A stretch of DNA of 64,000 nucleotides from JAXMHQ01 sp046346665 (GTDB lineage Bacteria > Verrucomicrobiota > Verrucomicrobiia > Limisphaerales > JAXMHQ01). Made by a program: the position numbers and the translations under genes. The stretch is taken from assembly GCA_046346665.1 (NCBI GenBank), contig JAXMHQ010000010.1:1-64000 (forward strand). Reading direction: 5' to 3'. The notes beneath the pieces were generated by a model. It did not search any database and was not told the DNA's origin. It worked only from the letters and a program-made list of their open reading frames with translations. This document shows, in pieces, positions 1-7,279 of the stretch; the stretch's first letter is position 1; each line of letters opens with the position of its first letter.

Positions 1-313
1 GCGGAACGTTCTGAAACGTCCTGCCAAACACATCAACCGGAACCAGCTTCCGCCGGAACGCGACAACCATGTCCTGCAAGATCGTAGTGCGCTGGAGGTC
101 GGCATCGATCGTGATGTTGCTGTCCACCGTCGCAGTGTTGAGGAAGGCCCGCAGATTTTCGCCGTCGGGACTCGCCAGAATGCGCGCATTTTCCAGCGCG
201 CCGTCGCGGACGTCCTTCGCGGTGACAATGTTTCGCAGGAAGGCCCGGGTCAGTTTCGGGCCATTGTCGACGAGTTTATTGACCAGCGGTCGGAGTGAAG
301 GAGACATTTCCAT
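1..313 (-). CDS. Probable phage major capsid protein, 5' part only
   Basis: The gene runs off the left edge; only about 100 N-terminal residues are visible. Two in-frame ATGs are possible (313 and 307) and neither has a strong ribosome binding site. The stretch around residues 55-100 contains TATVDSNITIDADLQRTTIL followed by QDMVVAFRRKLVPVDVFG. From memory this resembles the N-terminal region of HK97-fold coat proteins in prophages of related bacteria, where a helix-rich arm precedes the fold. It lies 12 nt after the preceding phage-type ORF and downstream of a small-terminase-like gene, which fits a packaging/capsid module. The capsid call rests on motif resemblance and context; a homology search was not possible. 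It could also be another structural protein. Confidence 0.5.
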   Translation of the reverse strand, partial: MEMSPSLRPLVNKLVDNGPKLTRAFLRNIVTAKDVRDGALENARILASPDGENLRAFLNTATVDSNITIDADLQRTTILQDMVVAFRRKLVPVDVFGRTFQNVP

Positions 314-325
314 AAAATAAGTGTG

Positions 326-1114
326 TTACTTGGTGGTGTTGAGTGCGCCGAACAGAAACTCGTTCGGGCTGCAGCCGTGGGCAGCAATGCGGCGGCGCTC
401 GGTGGAGATGGCGAACGCGAAAGCGACAAGGTTTTTGATGAACGGGGAAGGCTGCAACGGCATTTCGAGCTTTTCCGCGCGCGCGATTTCTTCGGCCGCG
501 GTGGCTTCGACGAGGCGGCGCACCTCCGGTTCGAGGTCGTCCACGATGGCCATGGACAACTTGCCGAACCGCACGCGGATGGCGCGCGAGCACCGATCAA
601 GGTGCGCGGCCTCGGCCGATGCTTTGCGCATGACCTCGCCCCAATCCGTAAACCGGACGGGCTCTTGGCCGGCTGCGATCTTCTGCTCGGCGGCGATCAT
701 CTCGGAGCGCTGTTGGGAACTGATATAATCGTCCATGCACTTCGCGCGCTCGGCGGCGATTTCAGCAAGACGAGACTTGATCGCGGCCAGCTCGGCGGCC
801 TGCTTCGAGGTGAGCAGATCGCGGTTGAGCAGCTTGCAGACCTGCCGAACAAACTTCGGGCTGATGGCCGGCGCGGTCTGGTTATCAGCGGCGCGCCAGG
901 GCGGACTTCCGAATCTACCCTCGAATCCGTCGGCATCGATTGATTCCTGCGTCGCAGAATCGATGGCGCGGTCGATAGCCGCAGTTGTGGCGAAGTCAAT
1001 TCCGGATCCGGCCTGAGTCGCAGGCGGTGCGGAGACCGTCCGGACCTGGACCTGGTCTTCCGGTCGATATGCGTTGAGGACCTTGCTCAAGGTGTCTTTA
1101 AATGAAATCTTCAT
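326..1114 (-). CDS. Hypothetical phage-element protein (262 aa)
   Basis: I do not recognise a family. The protein is mostly predicted helix, rich in Ala, Glu and Arg, with a long charged helical segment around residues 100-190 (for example SKQAAELAAIKSRLAEIAAE) and no signal peptide or membrane segment. It starts 5 nt after the end of the 119-aa ORF at 1120-1479 and ends 12 nt before the probable capsid gene, so it belongs to the same transcription unit. Position just before a capsid gene is where phages often carry a scaffold or head-maturation protein, and a helical scaffold would fit, but this is inference from position only. Confidence 0.6.
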   Translation of the reverse strand: MKISFKDTLSKVLNAYRPEDQVQVRTVSAPPATQAGSGIDFATTAAIDRAIDSATQESIDADGFEGRFGSPPWRAADNQTAPAISPKFVRQVCKLLNRDLLTSKQAAELAAIKSRLAEIAAERAKCMDDYISSQQRSEMIAAEQKIAAGQEPVRFTDWGEVMRKASAEAAHLDRCSRAIRVRFGKLSMAIVDDLEPEVRRLVEATAAEEIARAEKLEMPLQPSPFIKNLVAFAFAISTERRRIAAHGCSPNEFLFGALNTTK

Positions 1115-1119
1115 GACGA

Positions 1120-1479
1120 TTAATATTGTTTGAGTTTTTCGATTGCGGATAGGGCTTGGGACAAACTTTTTGAATCCAGTTTGTCCTCAAATCGAATTTG
1201 CGCTTTGTCCATGCTGCTTTTCTGCATCTCTACCGTTTCGTCGAATGGACAAAAGTTTGGCTCCACGCCGAATGCCAGCGCGGCGTAATAGAGGCGAGTG
1301 TCACGCCGTTCATCGTTGCTGTATGACAAGATTGCCTGGAGAAGACTGAGCTGCGCATCCCGCTGCACCTTTCGAATCGCCTCCAGAAGCTGCTTGAAGT
1401 CTTGCGCCTCATCGCGCATAGGCAGCAGATTCCGCGCGCCGCACGAATGGCACAAATAAAATGGACGAGGGTCGCTCAC
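1120..1479 (-). CDS. Hypothetical small CxxC protein, GTG start (119 aa)
   Basis: The start is chosen as GTG at 1479 because it overlaps the TGA stop of the terminase-like gene (GTGA), a translational-coupling arrangement repeated elsewhere in this element. The N-terminus has one CxxC pair (CHSC, residues 10-13), like half a zinc ribbon. The rest is helical and hydrophilic (LLEAIRKVQRDAQLSLLQAI). No family is recognised. It sits between the small-terminase-like gene and the 262-aa ORF, so a role in packaging or head assembly is possible but unproven. An ATG at residue 21 would lose the CxxC and the overlap. Confidence 0.6.
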   Translation of the reverse strand: MSDPRPFYLCHSCGARNLLPMRDEAQDFKQLLEAIRKVQRDAQLSLLQAILSYSNDERRDTRLYYAALAFGVEPNFCPFDETVEMQKSSMDKAQIRFEDKLDSKSLSQALSAIEKLKQY

Positions 1480-2252
1480 TTCTTTGCGGCTTCGGCCTCC
1501 TTCTCGCCCGCCTGCCGGTGCATCTCGGCAATAATTTGTCGCCACATGTCGGCCACCTTGGCGTCCCGATCCTCGGCGCTCGGCAACGGGAAGGCTCCCA
1601 TAGTCACCGCTCGGACCATCCAGTCCGGCAGCGGATCGCGCCACGGGCGGGCCAGCCATGCGTGAATCGCTCCGTGGATATCGTCCCGGGTCTTGGAGAG
1701 GATCGCCCATACCTTGTGCGGGCAGCCCAGCCCGGCCAGCCGCGGCGGCAATAATTCCATCCCGCTGGTGGCGTGGTAAATCGCATCGTGTAAAAAGTGA
1801 CAGAGGCGGAGCATCTCCGAGCGCGGCACCAGCTCGCCGGCATCCCGCCGGGCCTGCTCGATCGCGAGGTCGTGCCGGCGCAATGCCTCGGCGGTCTTCA
1901 GCCAGCGGTCGTGCGCAATGCGGGCCTGCAGCATGTCCCCGCCCTCAACGGCGCGGAGGTATGCGCTGTAGTCGTCGGCCTCCTGCTGCTCCAGACGTCG
2001 CAGGGCAGCCGCGGCGCCGGTCGCCTGCTTCGCCTGCTTCGCCGGTGGAATCGCGTCCAGGACGTCGCGCGCGAGCGCTTGAAAGGTGCTCCCGGGCTTG
2101 CTGCCGCGCGGTGGCTGCCGTCGGCCAGCCAGCCAGGCGGAAAGCGCGGAAGGGTCGTTTACCGGCGCGCCCTGTGCCTTCCAGTTGCGAATGGTTCGGG
2201 CGGTGACGCCGTGGATTTCTGCGAGTGATTTTGTGGTTTTGGTCTTTTTCAT
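1476..2252 (-). CDS. Phage terminase small subunit-like DNA-binding protein
   Basis: About 258 aa when started at MKKTKTTKSLAEIHGV; a longer upstream start exists but adds an unlikely leader. Residues 5-35 form a helix-turn-helix (SLAEIHGVTARTIRNWKAQG) typical of Nu1-type small terminases, which recognise phage DNA for packaging. The middle is a coiled helical stretch ending in GELVPRSEMLRLCHFL, a pattern I know from the Nu1/DUF1441-like group. The end overlaps the next gene by 4 nt. No large terminase or portal gene follows; the next genes are two small ORFs and a probable capsid gene, which is unusual for a complete tailed phage. It might instead be a regulatory HTH protein of a satellite element. 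Confidence 0.6.
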   Translation of the reverse strand: MKKTKTTKSLAEIHGVTARTIRNWKAQGAPVNDPSALSAWLAGRRQPPRGSKPGSTFQALARDVLDAIPPAKQAKQATGAAAALRRLEQQEADDYSAYLRAVEGGDMLQARIAHDRWLKTAEALRRHDLAIEQARRDAGELVPRSEMLRLCHFLHDAIYHATSGMELLPPRLAGLGCPHKVWAILSKTRDDIHGAIHAWLARPWRDPLPDWMVRAVTMGAFPLPSAEDRDAKVADMWRQIIAEMHRQAGEKEAEAAKK

Positions 2253-2340
2253 ACGGAAAACTCGATTTTGCGAAATTGTCATAAGCGCTGAATGCGCTCG
2301 CGCGGCCCCCACATGGAAACGGCGGTCGAAAGAAATTGTT

Positions 2341-2367
2341 TTGATGGCGGGGGGCCTATGCGCCCCG
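2341..2367. repeat. GC-rich hairpin between phage-element genes
   Basis: A stem of GGCGGGG pairing with CCCCGCC lies in the 160-nt gap between the 73-aa ORF and the terminase-like gene. Neither strand has a T-run after it, so it does not look like an intrinsic terminator. It may be an RNA structure or packaging-related site. Confidence 0.35.
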
Positions 2368-2412
2368 CCCTGCGTCCAGGCTGGCCGCTGCGCTGCGTTC
2401 GCGTGCTCGCGC

Positions 2413-2634
2413 TCATCGTGTGTCCCTCCCGTGCCAGCGGCCCGTGTGCGGGTCGTATACGATCAGCCCGCGGCCTCGCAGCGTGTCGAACAGCCATTGT
2501 TGGATGTCCTCCTGTCGGCCCAGCCAGCGGATGACGTCGGAGTTGAGGATGCAGAAGTCCCGCGACTGGTCGGGCCAGTGCTGGAGCGGCGGCATGTCGG
2601 CCGCGGCGTCGAGCTTGGTGGTGGTGCGTTTCAT
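2413..2634 (-). CDS. Hypothetical small protein (73 aa)
   Basis: Its ATG overlaps the TGA of the upstream ATPase reading frame (ATGA, 2631-2634), which strongly supports it as a real coupled gene. The sequence is hydrophilic with several Trp and Asp residues (for example DVIRWLGRQEDIQQWLFDTL). It has no signal peptide, membrane segment or recognised motif. Small ORFs of this kind directly after a DnaC-like gene are common in phage replication modules. Function unknown. Confidence 0.55.
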   Translation of the reverse strand: MKRTTTKLDAAADMPPLQHWPDQSRDFCILNSDVIRWLGRQEDIQQWLFDTLRGRGLIVYDPHTGRWHGRDTR

Positions 2635-3473
2635 GAGTCGAAGCAGATCGGCAGTGTGTGATCCCGCAGGCGGCGAACGAGATATGGGCCGAGGTCGCTA
2701 CCCCATCGCGCCTCAAGCTTCGGGCCGTTCAGATTGGTCGTGATGATCGTTACGTGTTTCTCGTTGAATCGCTCATCGAGCACCCCAAATATCAGTTCCA
2801 GCAGCCCGTCGGATGGCGTCAGTTTGTCAACGTCGTCGAGGAACAAAGTCCGAGTATGCGCTAGGTCCCATTGCCAATCCGCCTTGGCCGCTTCGTCCCG
2901 AACAACCCGCCGATACTGCTCCCGAAACCGATGCGTGTTGAACCAGAGCGCCTGCGGTGCACCGACCTCCTCAGCAACCTCGCTTGCCAATCTCTGCGTG
3001 TCCAGGCCATGAGGCGAGAGCATGGCGATTGAACGCCCATGTGCCAGTGACCGTCTTGCTCAAAAGCGTTTTAACACCCATGAAGCAACAGTCCGCTTTT
3101 CCGGTAAATGTCGGTCGCGTAACCAGGACTTGATTAGATCGAGTTGCTTGTTGCGGTTCAGTGTGGCGGGATCCAAAACTTCAACCCGATCGGAACGCCC
3201 GAAACATCCAGCCAATCCTTTTTCAGCGCATGTAAAATCGCAGAACGAGTCAGCATCGAAAGCATCAGACTCCTTGTGCTTCGGGCAAGTCCTTGAGCAC
3301 AAGCACAGCGCGTCAAAACTTCCCAAGACATGAATCCTCCTTTCCGGAGTCGCCTGCGGACGGCTGCGTGCCGTAGGCGCGTTGCCGTCCTGCGAGGCGA
3401 CGGCTCCTGGTGGTGGTGATGGCTTAAACCTGCTGCTGTCTTTCTGGGTGTAGTTTAATACCACCAGTTTCAT
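2631..3473 (-). pseudogene. Disrupted DnaC/DnaA-like AAA+ ATPase
   Basis: The C-terminal 130-aa part is intact: Walker B is TLFLDDVDK, followed by a sensor-1-type TIITTNLNGPKLEARWG and an arginine-finger-like VRRLRD, as in phage DnaC-like helicase loaders. The upstream part (from about MKLVV at 3473, with several Cys) is in the same frame but separated by a TGA at 3060-3062. The expected Walker A loop is missing in this frame. Its remnants are in the other two frames: SGLLLHG in one and GVKTLLS in another, immediately before ARRSLAHGRS in the main frame. This pattern means small deletions and frameshifts destroyed the P-loop. The element has probably lost this replication function, unless the indels are assembly errors. 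Confidence 0.6.
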
Positions 3474-3723
3474 GTTGGTTTCCACACACCTGATGCGCTT
3501 TTCCACCACACCGTGATGTGGTTTTTCGCAACGCCTCCGAGTATGGTTTTCCCATCACCAGTGATGTATTTTCCCTCAACAGTTCGCCTGCCCGTCGAGC
3601 ATGGTGTAGCGAAACTTTCACCACGCCGCCGTGTTTTCGGGACTGCCCCATTTTTGCGCCTCGACTGATGATCCAGCCGGCGTCGATCAGTTCCCCCGTC
3701 CAGCGCTTGGAGTGAGTGCACAT
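3424..3723 (-). CDS. Hypothetical ORF, possible remnant of a winged-helix replication protein
   Basis: A 99-aa frame whose N-terminus reads KRWTGELIDAGWIISRGA, similar to the recognition-helix and wing portion (..ELxxAGWI..) of phage replication-initiator winged-helix domains. The N-terminal half expected for such a domain is not in this frame; another frame starting near 3811 stays open for about 42 codons and ends near 3680. I suspect a frameshifted gene like its two neighbours, but the evidence is weaker. The 3' end overlaps the start of the broken ATPase frame. Treat as a low-confidence call. Confidence 0.3.
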   Translation of the reverse strand: MCTHSKRWTGELIDAGWIISRGAKMGQSRKHGGVVKVSLHHARRAGELLRENTSLVMGKPYSEALRKTTSRCGGKAHQVCGNQHETGGIKLHPERQQQV

Positions 3724-3923
3724 CGCATCCGATCATGTCCGGCACGTTGCTCGCCGAAGCTGTCGGTGCGCGAATTCATGTGGTCGTAGAGCGCGCCAGA
3801 GGCGGAAGGCGCCATGAGAGAGGCGGCCGTCTGAAATCAGAGCGCTAAAGACTTGCGCCCGGGATCGTGGCTTGATTGGTCCGGCCGGTGGTGGTATGCT
3901 CCCCATACAGAGTTGAAATTTTT

Positions 3924-3960
3924 CCCCGGTTCGTCGTGGTGGACGCTACCGGGGATTTTT
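3924..3960 (+). terminator. Intrinsic terminator-like hairpin on plus strand
   Basis: CCCCGGT (3924-3930) pairs with ACCGGGG (3948-3954) across a 17-nt loop and is followed by ATTTTT on the plus strand. No plus-strand gene precedes it. The upstream 60 nt are structured too (GTATG..CATAC near 3893-3908). It may therefore end a small RNA transcribed from about 3870, or act as a transcription barrier. Confidence 0.5.
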
Positions 3961-3979
3961 GCTTGCCAAGCGGCAAGGC

Positions 3980-4199
3980 TCATTCGACTTGCCCGCGCGC
4001 CAAAATCGCGGCGCGAGACTCTTCGACATCGAAGAAGACCAGCTTCCCACCTTGTGAAATGAATACCCGTCGCTTCTGCTGGGTGCGAAGCCATCGAAGG
4101 AGGGGCGGTGCAGCGGTCGTCGGGAAACAGATACCTCAATAACCGCTGTGCATCGACAAGGCCGGCGGCAGGCGAAACATGATCAAATTCAGTTCTCAT
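3980..4199 (-). pseudogene. Frameshifted excisionase/AlpA-like DNA-binding protein
   Basis: From ATG 4199 the frame gives a short protein containing AGLVDAQRLLRYLFPDDRC. About 100 nt downstream, near 4098-4106, the natural continuation moves to another frame: LRWLRTQQKRRVFISQGG, then KLVFFDVEESRAAILARG and a stop at 3980. Read together, the halves resemble a roughly 70-aa winged helix-turn-helix regulator of the excisionase/AlpA type common beside integrases, where the C-terminal part carries the 'wing' and FFDVEEVRA-like helix. One indel explains the break. It is divergent from the XRE regulator at 4279 across an 80-nt control region, so it was probably one side of a genetic switch. A sequencing error cannot be excluded. 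Confidence 0.6.
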
Positions 4200-4281
4200 A
4201 AAGTGCGATCTTTTCACGTAACATAATGTATTTTTGTTGCTGCATAGTGCAGTTATGTGTATTCTTTGTGTAGAATACATG
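4200..4281. promoter_or_regulatory. Divergent control region with two palindromes
   Basis: An AT-rich interval between two divergent regulator genes. It contains CTGCA-TAG-TGCAG (4240-4252) and a second inverted repeat, TGTATTC (4258-4264) with GAATACA (4273-4279), the latter abutting the XRE start codon. Each is the size of an operator for a dimeric HTH repressor. Autoregulation by the XRE protein is inferred. Confidence 0.5.
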
Positions 4282-4971
4282 ATGAAAAACAAAGCGAATG
4301 AATCTCTAAAACGGCTGCGACTCATTCTGGGATTTGGCCGACAGATCAGTCAGAATCGTTTCGCAGAGATGGTGGGCGTATCGTTGGACACTATCCGATC
4401 AGTGGAGTGCGGGCGGTTGGAATTGTCCCCAACGTTGGAACGGAAAATTGCCTTAGCCACTGGCGCGCGACTTCATCCTGGCGGGGCAGTTTACAACCCT
4501 AACAACAATCCAGAGTATAAGCGGCAATGGCGGCCGTTCACTGATGGAACAATTCGATCAGCCTATGTGAATGCGGAGCACCCAGGCAGGGACTACACCT
4601 TTGAAACCTTCCGCTATCACTGCCGCAGGTTCGCGTCCACACCGGAGGCGGCGCGCAAGGAACTGGACGGCATATTGCCAGCGATCGAATCTCTTTTCAT
4701 GTCGGCAGCCAGGCCAACATCGGCCGCCGCCGGAGCTCCTGCAGAGATGTGCAGAAACCGATTGCCGAATCTCGCCGCCGCGCTCTGGGATTGGATCTCC
4801 GAAACAAGTTCCGCGTTCGGGCTCAAGGATCCTACGCCAACAGGCGAGCAATCCCCAGTCAAACCCGAGCAGATTCCAGCGGTGCCACGTTCTCCGCGCC
4901 GCCGGAAGGCATCACCGCGAACCAAGCCGCGGCCTTCTTCTCCGTCAAAACGGCGTCGTAGTTCGTCTTGA
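4279..4971 (+). CDS. XRE-family transcriptional regulator of the element
   Basis: The start is ATG 4279 or 4282 (ATGATG); an upstream in-frame ATG at 4234 would place the start inside the palindrome region. Residues about 15-60 form a Cro/CI-type helix-turn-helix (RFAEMVGVSLDTIRSVECGR). The rest is a conserved-looking helical domain ending near WDWISETSSAFGLK, then a basic Ser/Pro/Arg tail. The last 113 nt overlap the 3' end of the integrase on the opposite strand, so the basic tail is simply the antisense of integrase codons and may not be functional. It probably controls the integrase and the divergent small regulator. Confidence 0.75.
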   Translation: MMKNKANESLKRLRLILGFGRQISQNRFAEMVGVSLDTIRSVECGRLELSPTLERKIALATGARLHPGGAVYNPNNNPEYKRQWRPFTDGTIRSAYVNAEHPGRDYTFETFRYHCRRFASTPEAARKELDGILPAIESLFMSAARPTSAAAGAPAEMCRNRLPNLAAALWDWISETSSAFGLKDPTPTGEQSPVKPEQIPAVPRSPRRRKASPRTKPRPSSPSKRRRSSS

Positions 4972-6118
4972 TCACCTGCGGCGAATTGCCGGCCTCATAG
5001 GCGACTTGCGCGACATTTTTGCATTGCGCCAGCCGGGCGGAAATCCATGTGTGCCGCATCGCGTTGTGTTTCCACGTCACTCCGGCGCCGCGGGCCAGCT
5101 TTAGGAGTTGCTTCGTGGTGTTGGCTACCGGGACAACCTTCCCCTGCTTCTTCGCGAGATCCTGCAGCCACGCCTTGAGCGTCGCATTGATCGGCACGAC
5201 GCGGCGCGTCTTGGTCTTGGCATTCTCGGCGCGGATCTCGATGTGACCTTCCGCCAGGTCGATGTCCTGCCAATCCAGTCGCGCGATTTCGGCGTGCCGG
5301 AGCCCGGCGAATGCGCCGATCAGGATGAACGGCAAAATGCGGTCGTCCGCGGCGCTGATCAGCTTGGCCAGCTCATCGGGAGTATAGATCGAGATGTCGC
5401 CCAGCTTCCGGGCGGTGTAATTCTGCACGCCGTCCAGCAGGTCGGTGCCCTTGGCGAGGTAGCCGCGCATGATCAGCCACCGATTGAAGTAGCCGAGCAC
5501 GTCGCGGTGATTTCGCTTCGTGCGCTCCTTGGCCTGCAGCCCGGAGAGGTAGTCGGCAATCATCGCGGGAGTCAAGACGTGGACGTGCTTATTGAAATCC
5601 TTCGCGAACGCGTCGAGGACCGCGGCGAGCTGCTGGCGCCGGCGCTGCGACTTCCCGTCCGACTTGGCCTGCTTTTTCAATTCCTCCACGGCGTCGGCAA
5701 CCATGATCTGGGGCAGCGGCGTTGCGTTGCGCCTCATCCACTCCTGACAGGCCTCCAGAATCGTCGCCTTGCCGCCCAGGAGCGCCCGCGCTGCGGCGTA
5801 TTCCTGACAGGCGGTGTCGAGAGGCACGCCGAGCCCGGCGAGCGCTTCCACGGCCCGCGCGTAGACCAGCTTGTCCAAGTGCGTCAGGAGCGTGCCCGTC
5901 TGGACGCCGCCGGCCAGATCGTTGATGGCGAGCTCTCCGGCCGCGATGGCGCGATCGAGCTCGGCGAAACTCTTCATCTTGCGCTTGCCCTTCTCCGAGT
6001 AGGAAAGCAGGTATGCGACGCCTTTCCCTGCTTCCGAGCGGTCCTGCTTGTAGACGGTGGCGGAAATGCCGGTGATGCCGCGGACGGTGACCTTGAGCGG
6101 AAATGTAGGCTGTTTCAT
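4859..6118 (-). CDS. Tyrosine recombinase (phage-type integrase)
   Basis: 419 aa. It has an N-terminal arm-type and SAM-like core-binding region (about 120-230) and a C-terminal catalytic domain (about 240-405). Visible catalytic residues are Arg in GLRHAEIARL, Lys in NAKTKTRRVV, Arg in NAMRHTWIS and the nucleophile Tyr in KTNYDAVL. The usual box-II histidines are Asn (NAMR and GNS), a variant I know from several phage integrases in Bacteroidetes and Verrucomicrobia. The start lies 60 nt from the 3' end of tRNA-Pro, the standard position for an element integrated into that tRNA. It catalyses site-specific insertion and excision. Its 3' end overlaps the XRE gene convergently. Confidence 0.9.
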   Translation of the reverse strand: MKQPTFPLKVTVRGITGISATVYKQDRSEAGKGVAYLLSYSEKGKRKMKSFAELDRAIAAGELAINDLAGGVQTGTLLTHLDKLVYARAVEALAGLGVPLDTACQEYAAARALLGGKATILEACQEWMRRNATPLPQIMVADAVEELKKQAKSDGKSQRRRQQLAAVLDAFAKDFNKHVHVLTPAMIADYLSGLQAKERTKRNHRDVLGYFNRWLIMRGYLAKGTDLLDGVQNYTARKLGDISIYTPDELAKLISAADDRILPFILIGAFAGLRHAEIARLDWQDIDLAEGHIEIRAENAKTKTRRVVPINATLKAWLQDLAKKQGKVVPVANTTKQLLKLARGAGVTWKHNAMRHTWISARLAQCKNVAQVAYEAGNSPQVIKTNYDAVLTEKKAAAWFAVMPSGGAENVAPLESARV

Positions 6119-6177
6119 GCCCTACATTTTAGGAAATCCGTTAGGAAAGTCAACACTTCGTTATTTTCTAGGAAAAA

Positions 6178-6210
6178 TGGTCGGGGCGGCGAGATTTGAA
6201 CTCGCGACCT
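6178..6210. other. Candidate attachment site half (tRNA 3' end)
   Basis: The T-arm and acceptor end of the tRNA lie immediately beside the integrase. Integrases of this class usually recombine here and leave a direct repeat of the tRNA 3' end at the far border. I find no second copy within this window, so the far border lies beyond the left edge. Confidence 0.4.
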
Positions 6211-6255
6211 CTTGCACCCCAAGCAAGCGCGCTAGCCAGGCTACGCTACGCCCCG
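6178..6255 (-). tRNA. tRNA-Pro (anticodon GGG)
   Basis: Acceptor strands CGGGGCG and CGCCCCG are complementary, with discriminator A and a genomically encoded CCA (6178-6180). The anticodon stem-loop is CTTGC-TTGGGGT-GCAAG, giving anticodon GGG (reads CCC). The T-arm contains GAGTTCAAATCTC. Its 3' end faces the integrase, so it is the probable attachment site. Confidence 0.93.
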
Positions 6256-6321
6256 AACCATCGCCGCAGAAACGGCGACGGACATACTATGGGCCCGCCA
6301 CGCGAATTCAACCATTAAAAC

Positions 6322-6385
6322 AAAGAACCCCTTCAACGCCCCTTCAGTCCCCCAAGTCCCTCGTGTCCCTTGCGTCCCTCCCGCC
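6322..6385. repeat. Imperfect GTCCCT-rich tandem repeat
   Basis: Downstream of the binding-protein gene, repeats of the type AAGTCCCTCGTGTCCCTTGC occur in loose tandem. It is one member of the low-complexity intergenic repeats seen throughout the window. No gene is visible between the tRNA and the binding protein. Confidence 0.4.
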
Positions 6386-6387
6386 GC

Positions 6388-7149
6388 TCACCGGTAATTC
6401 GGGATCCAGCGCAGGACGATTTCCTTCGCCCGGCCGCTTTTCTGCATCTTGTCCAGGGCATCGTTGACGGATTTCAGCAGGGCCGCGTCCGATTTGCGGA
6501 CGGCCCACGCGAGGTGTTCCTCGCTCAGAAACACCGGCACCGAGACCAGGCCCGCTTCCGTGTTCACCCCCTCCAGCCAGAGAATCATCGGCGAATCCGA
6601 AATGAACAGGTCAATCCTGCCCTTGGCCAGCGCCTTCGCCGCATCCTCGCCCGTGTCGTAATATTTCCGCTTGTTCTTCGGCCATTCCTGCTGGACCAGG
6701 AAATCCGCCGTGGTCGACTTCTTCAACCCGAACACACCCTCCGGCTGCAGCGGAAATCCAAAGGCATACTTGTTCAAATCCGTCCGCCGCACCAGCGCCA
6801 TCTGGCCAACCGTCAGGTAAGGCTGCGAAAAGGCCACCCGGTATTGACGGGGCCGGGTAATCGACATGCTGGACATGATGATGTCGATCTTGTCGTTCTC
6901 GAGCGCCGGCATCAGCTCGTCCCAGTCCAGCGTCACAAATTTCACCGGGCGCCCCAGGGCCGTGCCGAGTTCCTGCGCGAAATCGGCTTCAACCCCCACG
7001 ATTTTCTTTCCCTCCTTGTAAATCATCGGCGGCGACGTGGCGCTCACCCCGACGCGCAACGGCTCCGGCGAATCGTCGGCGCGCGCCGGCATCGGCACCA
7101 TGGCGAGAACCAGCGCGGCGAAAGCGGAACAACGAAGGAATATGTTCAT
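6388..7149 (-). CDS. Periplasmic amino-acid-type substrate-binding protein (SBP_bac_3)
   Basis: I start it at MNIFLRCSAFAALVLA, giving a clean signal peptide cleaved after MPARA; the longer frame translates an intergenic repeat. The mature protein has the two-lobe family-3 fold: RVGVSATSPPMIYKEGKKIV near the N-terminus, a hinge segment DIIMSSMSITRPR (the binding-site Arg/Ser region) and DLFISDSPMILWLE. Such proteins bind amino acids or similar small solutes for ABC importers, or act as sensors. No permease or ATPase gene is adjacent, so it either serves a remote transporter or works alone. It is the first chromosomal gene beyond the tRNA. Confidence 0.85.
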   Translation of the reverse strand: MNIFLRCSAFAALVLAMVPMPARADDSPEPLRVGVSATSPPMIYKEGKKIVGVEADFAQELGTALGRPVKFVTLDWDELMPALENDKIDIIMSSMSITRPRQYRVAFSQPYLTVGQMALVRRTDLNKYAFGFPLQPEGVFGLKKSTTADFLVQQEWPKNKRKYYDTGEDAAKALAKGRIDLFISDSPMILWLEGVNTEAGLVSVPVFLSEEHLAWAVRKSDAALLKSVNDALDKMQKSGRAKEIVLRWIPNYR

Positions 7150-7192
7150 GAACACAGGATGAATTGATCCCCGCCGGAGTTCAAGCGCCGTC

Positions 7193-7274
7193 AAGGAGTC
7201 GAGTGCCGAAAGTCGAGCGTCGAGAATGTGAGAATGCGGTCGAGCCATCGACCCTCGACCTTCGCCCCTCGACC
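7193..7274. repeat. Inverted pair of GTCGAG-rich tandem repeats
   Basis: The left arm (about 7193-7223) has AGTCGAGTGCCGAAAGTCGA; the right arm (about 7249-7274) is its imperfect reverse complement, with CGACCCTCGACCTTCG. The spacer is about 25 nt and there is no gene inside. It lies between the binding protein and the hydrolase gene. Confidence 0.6.
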
Positions 7275-7279
7275 GCCTT

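Noticed and set aside
6388..7149. Part of an amino-acid ABC operon
   Set aside because: No permease or ATPase gene is adjacent on either side.
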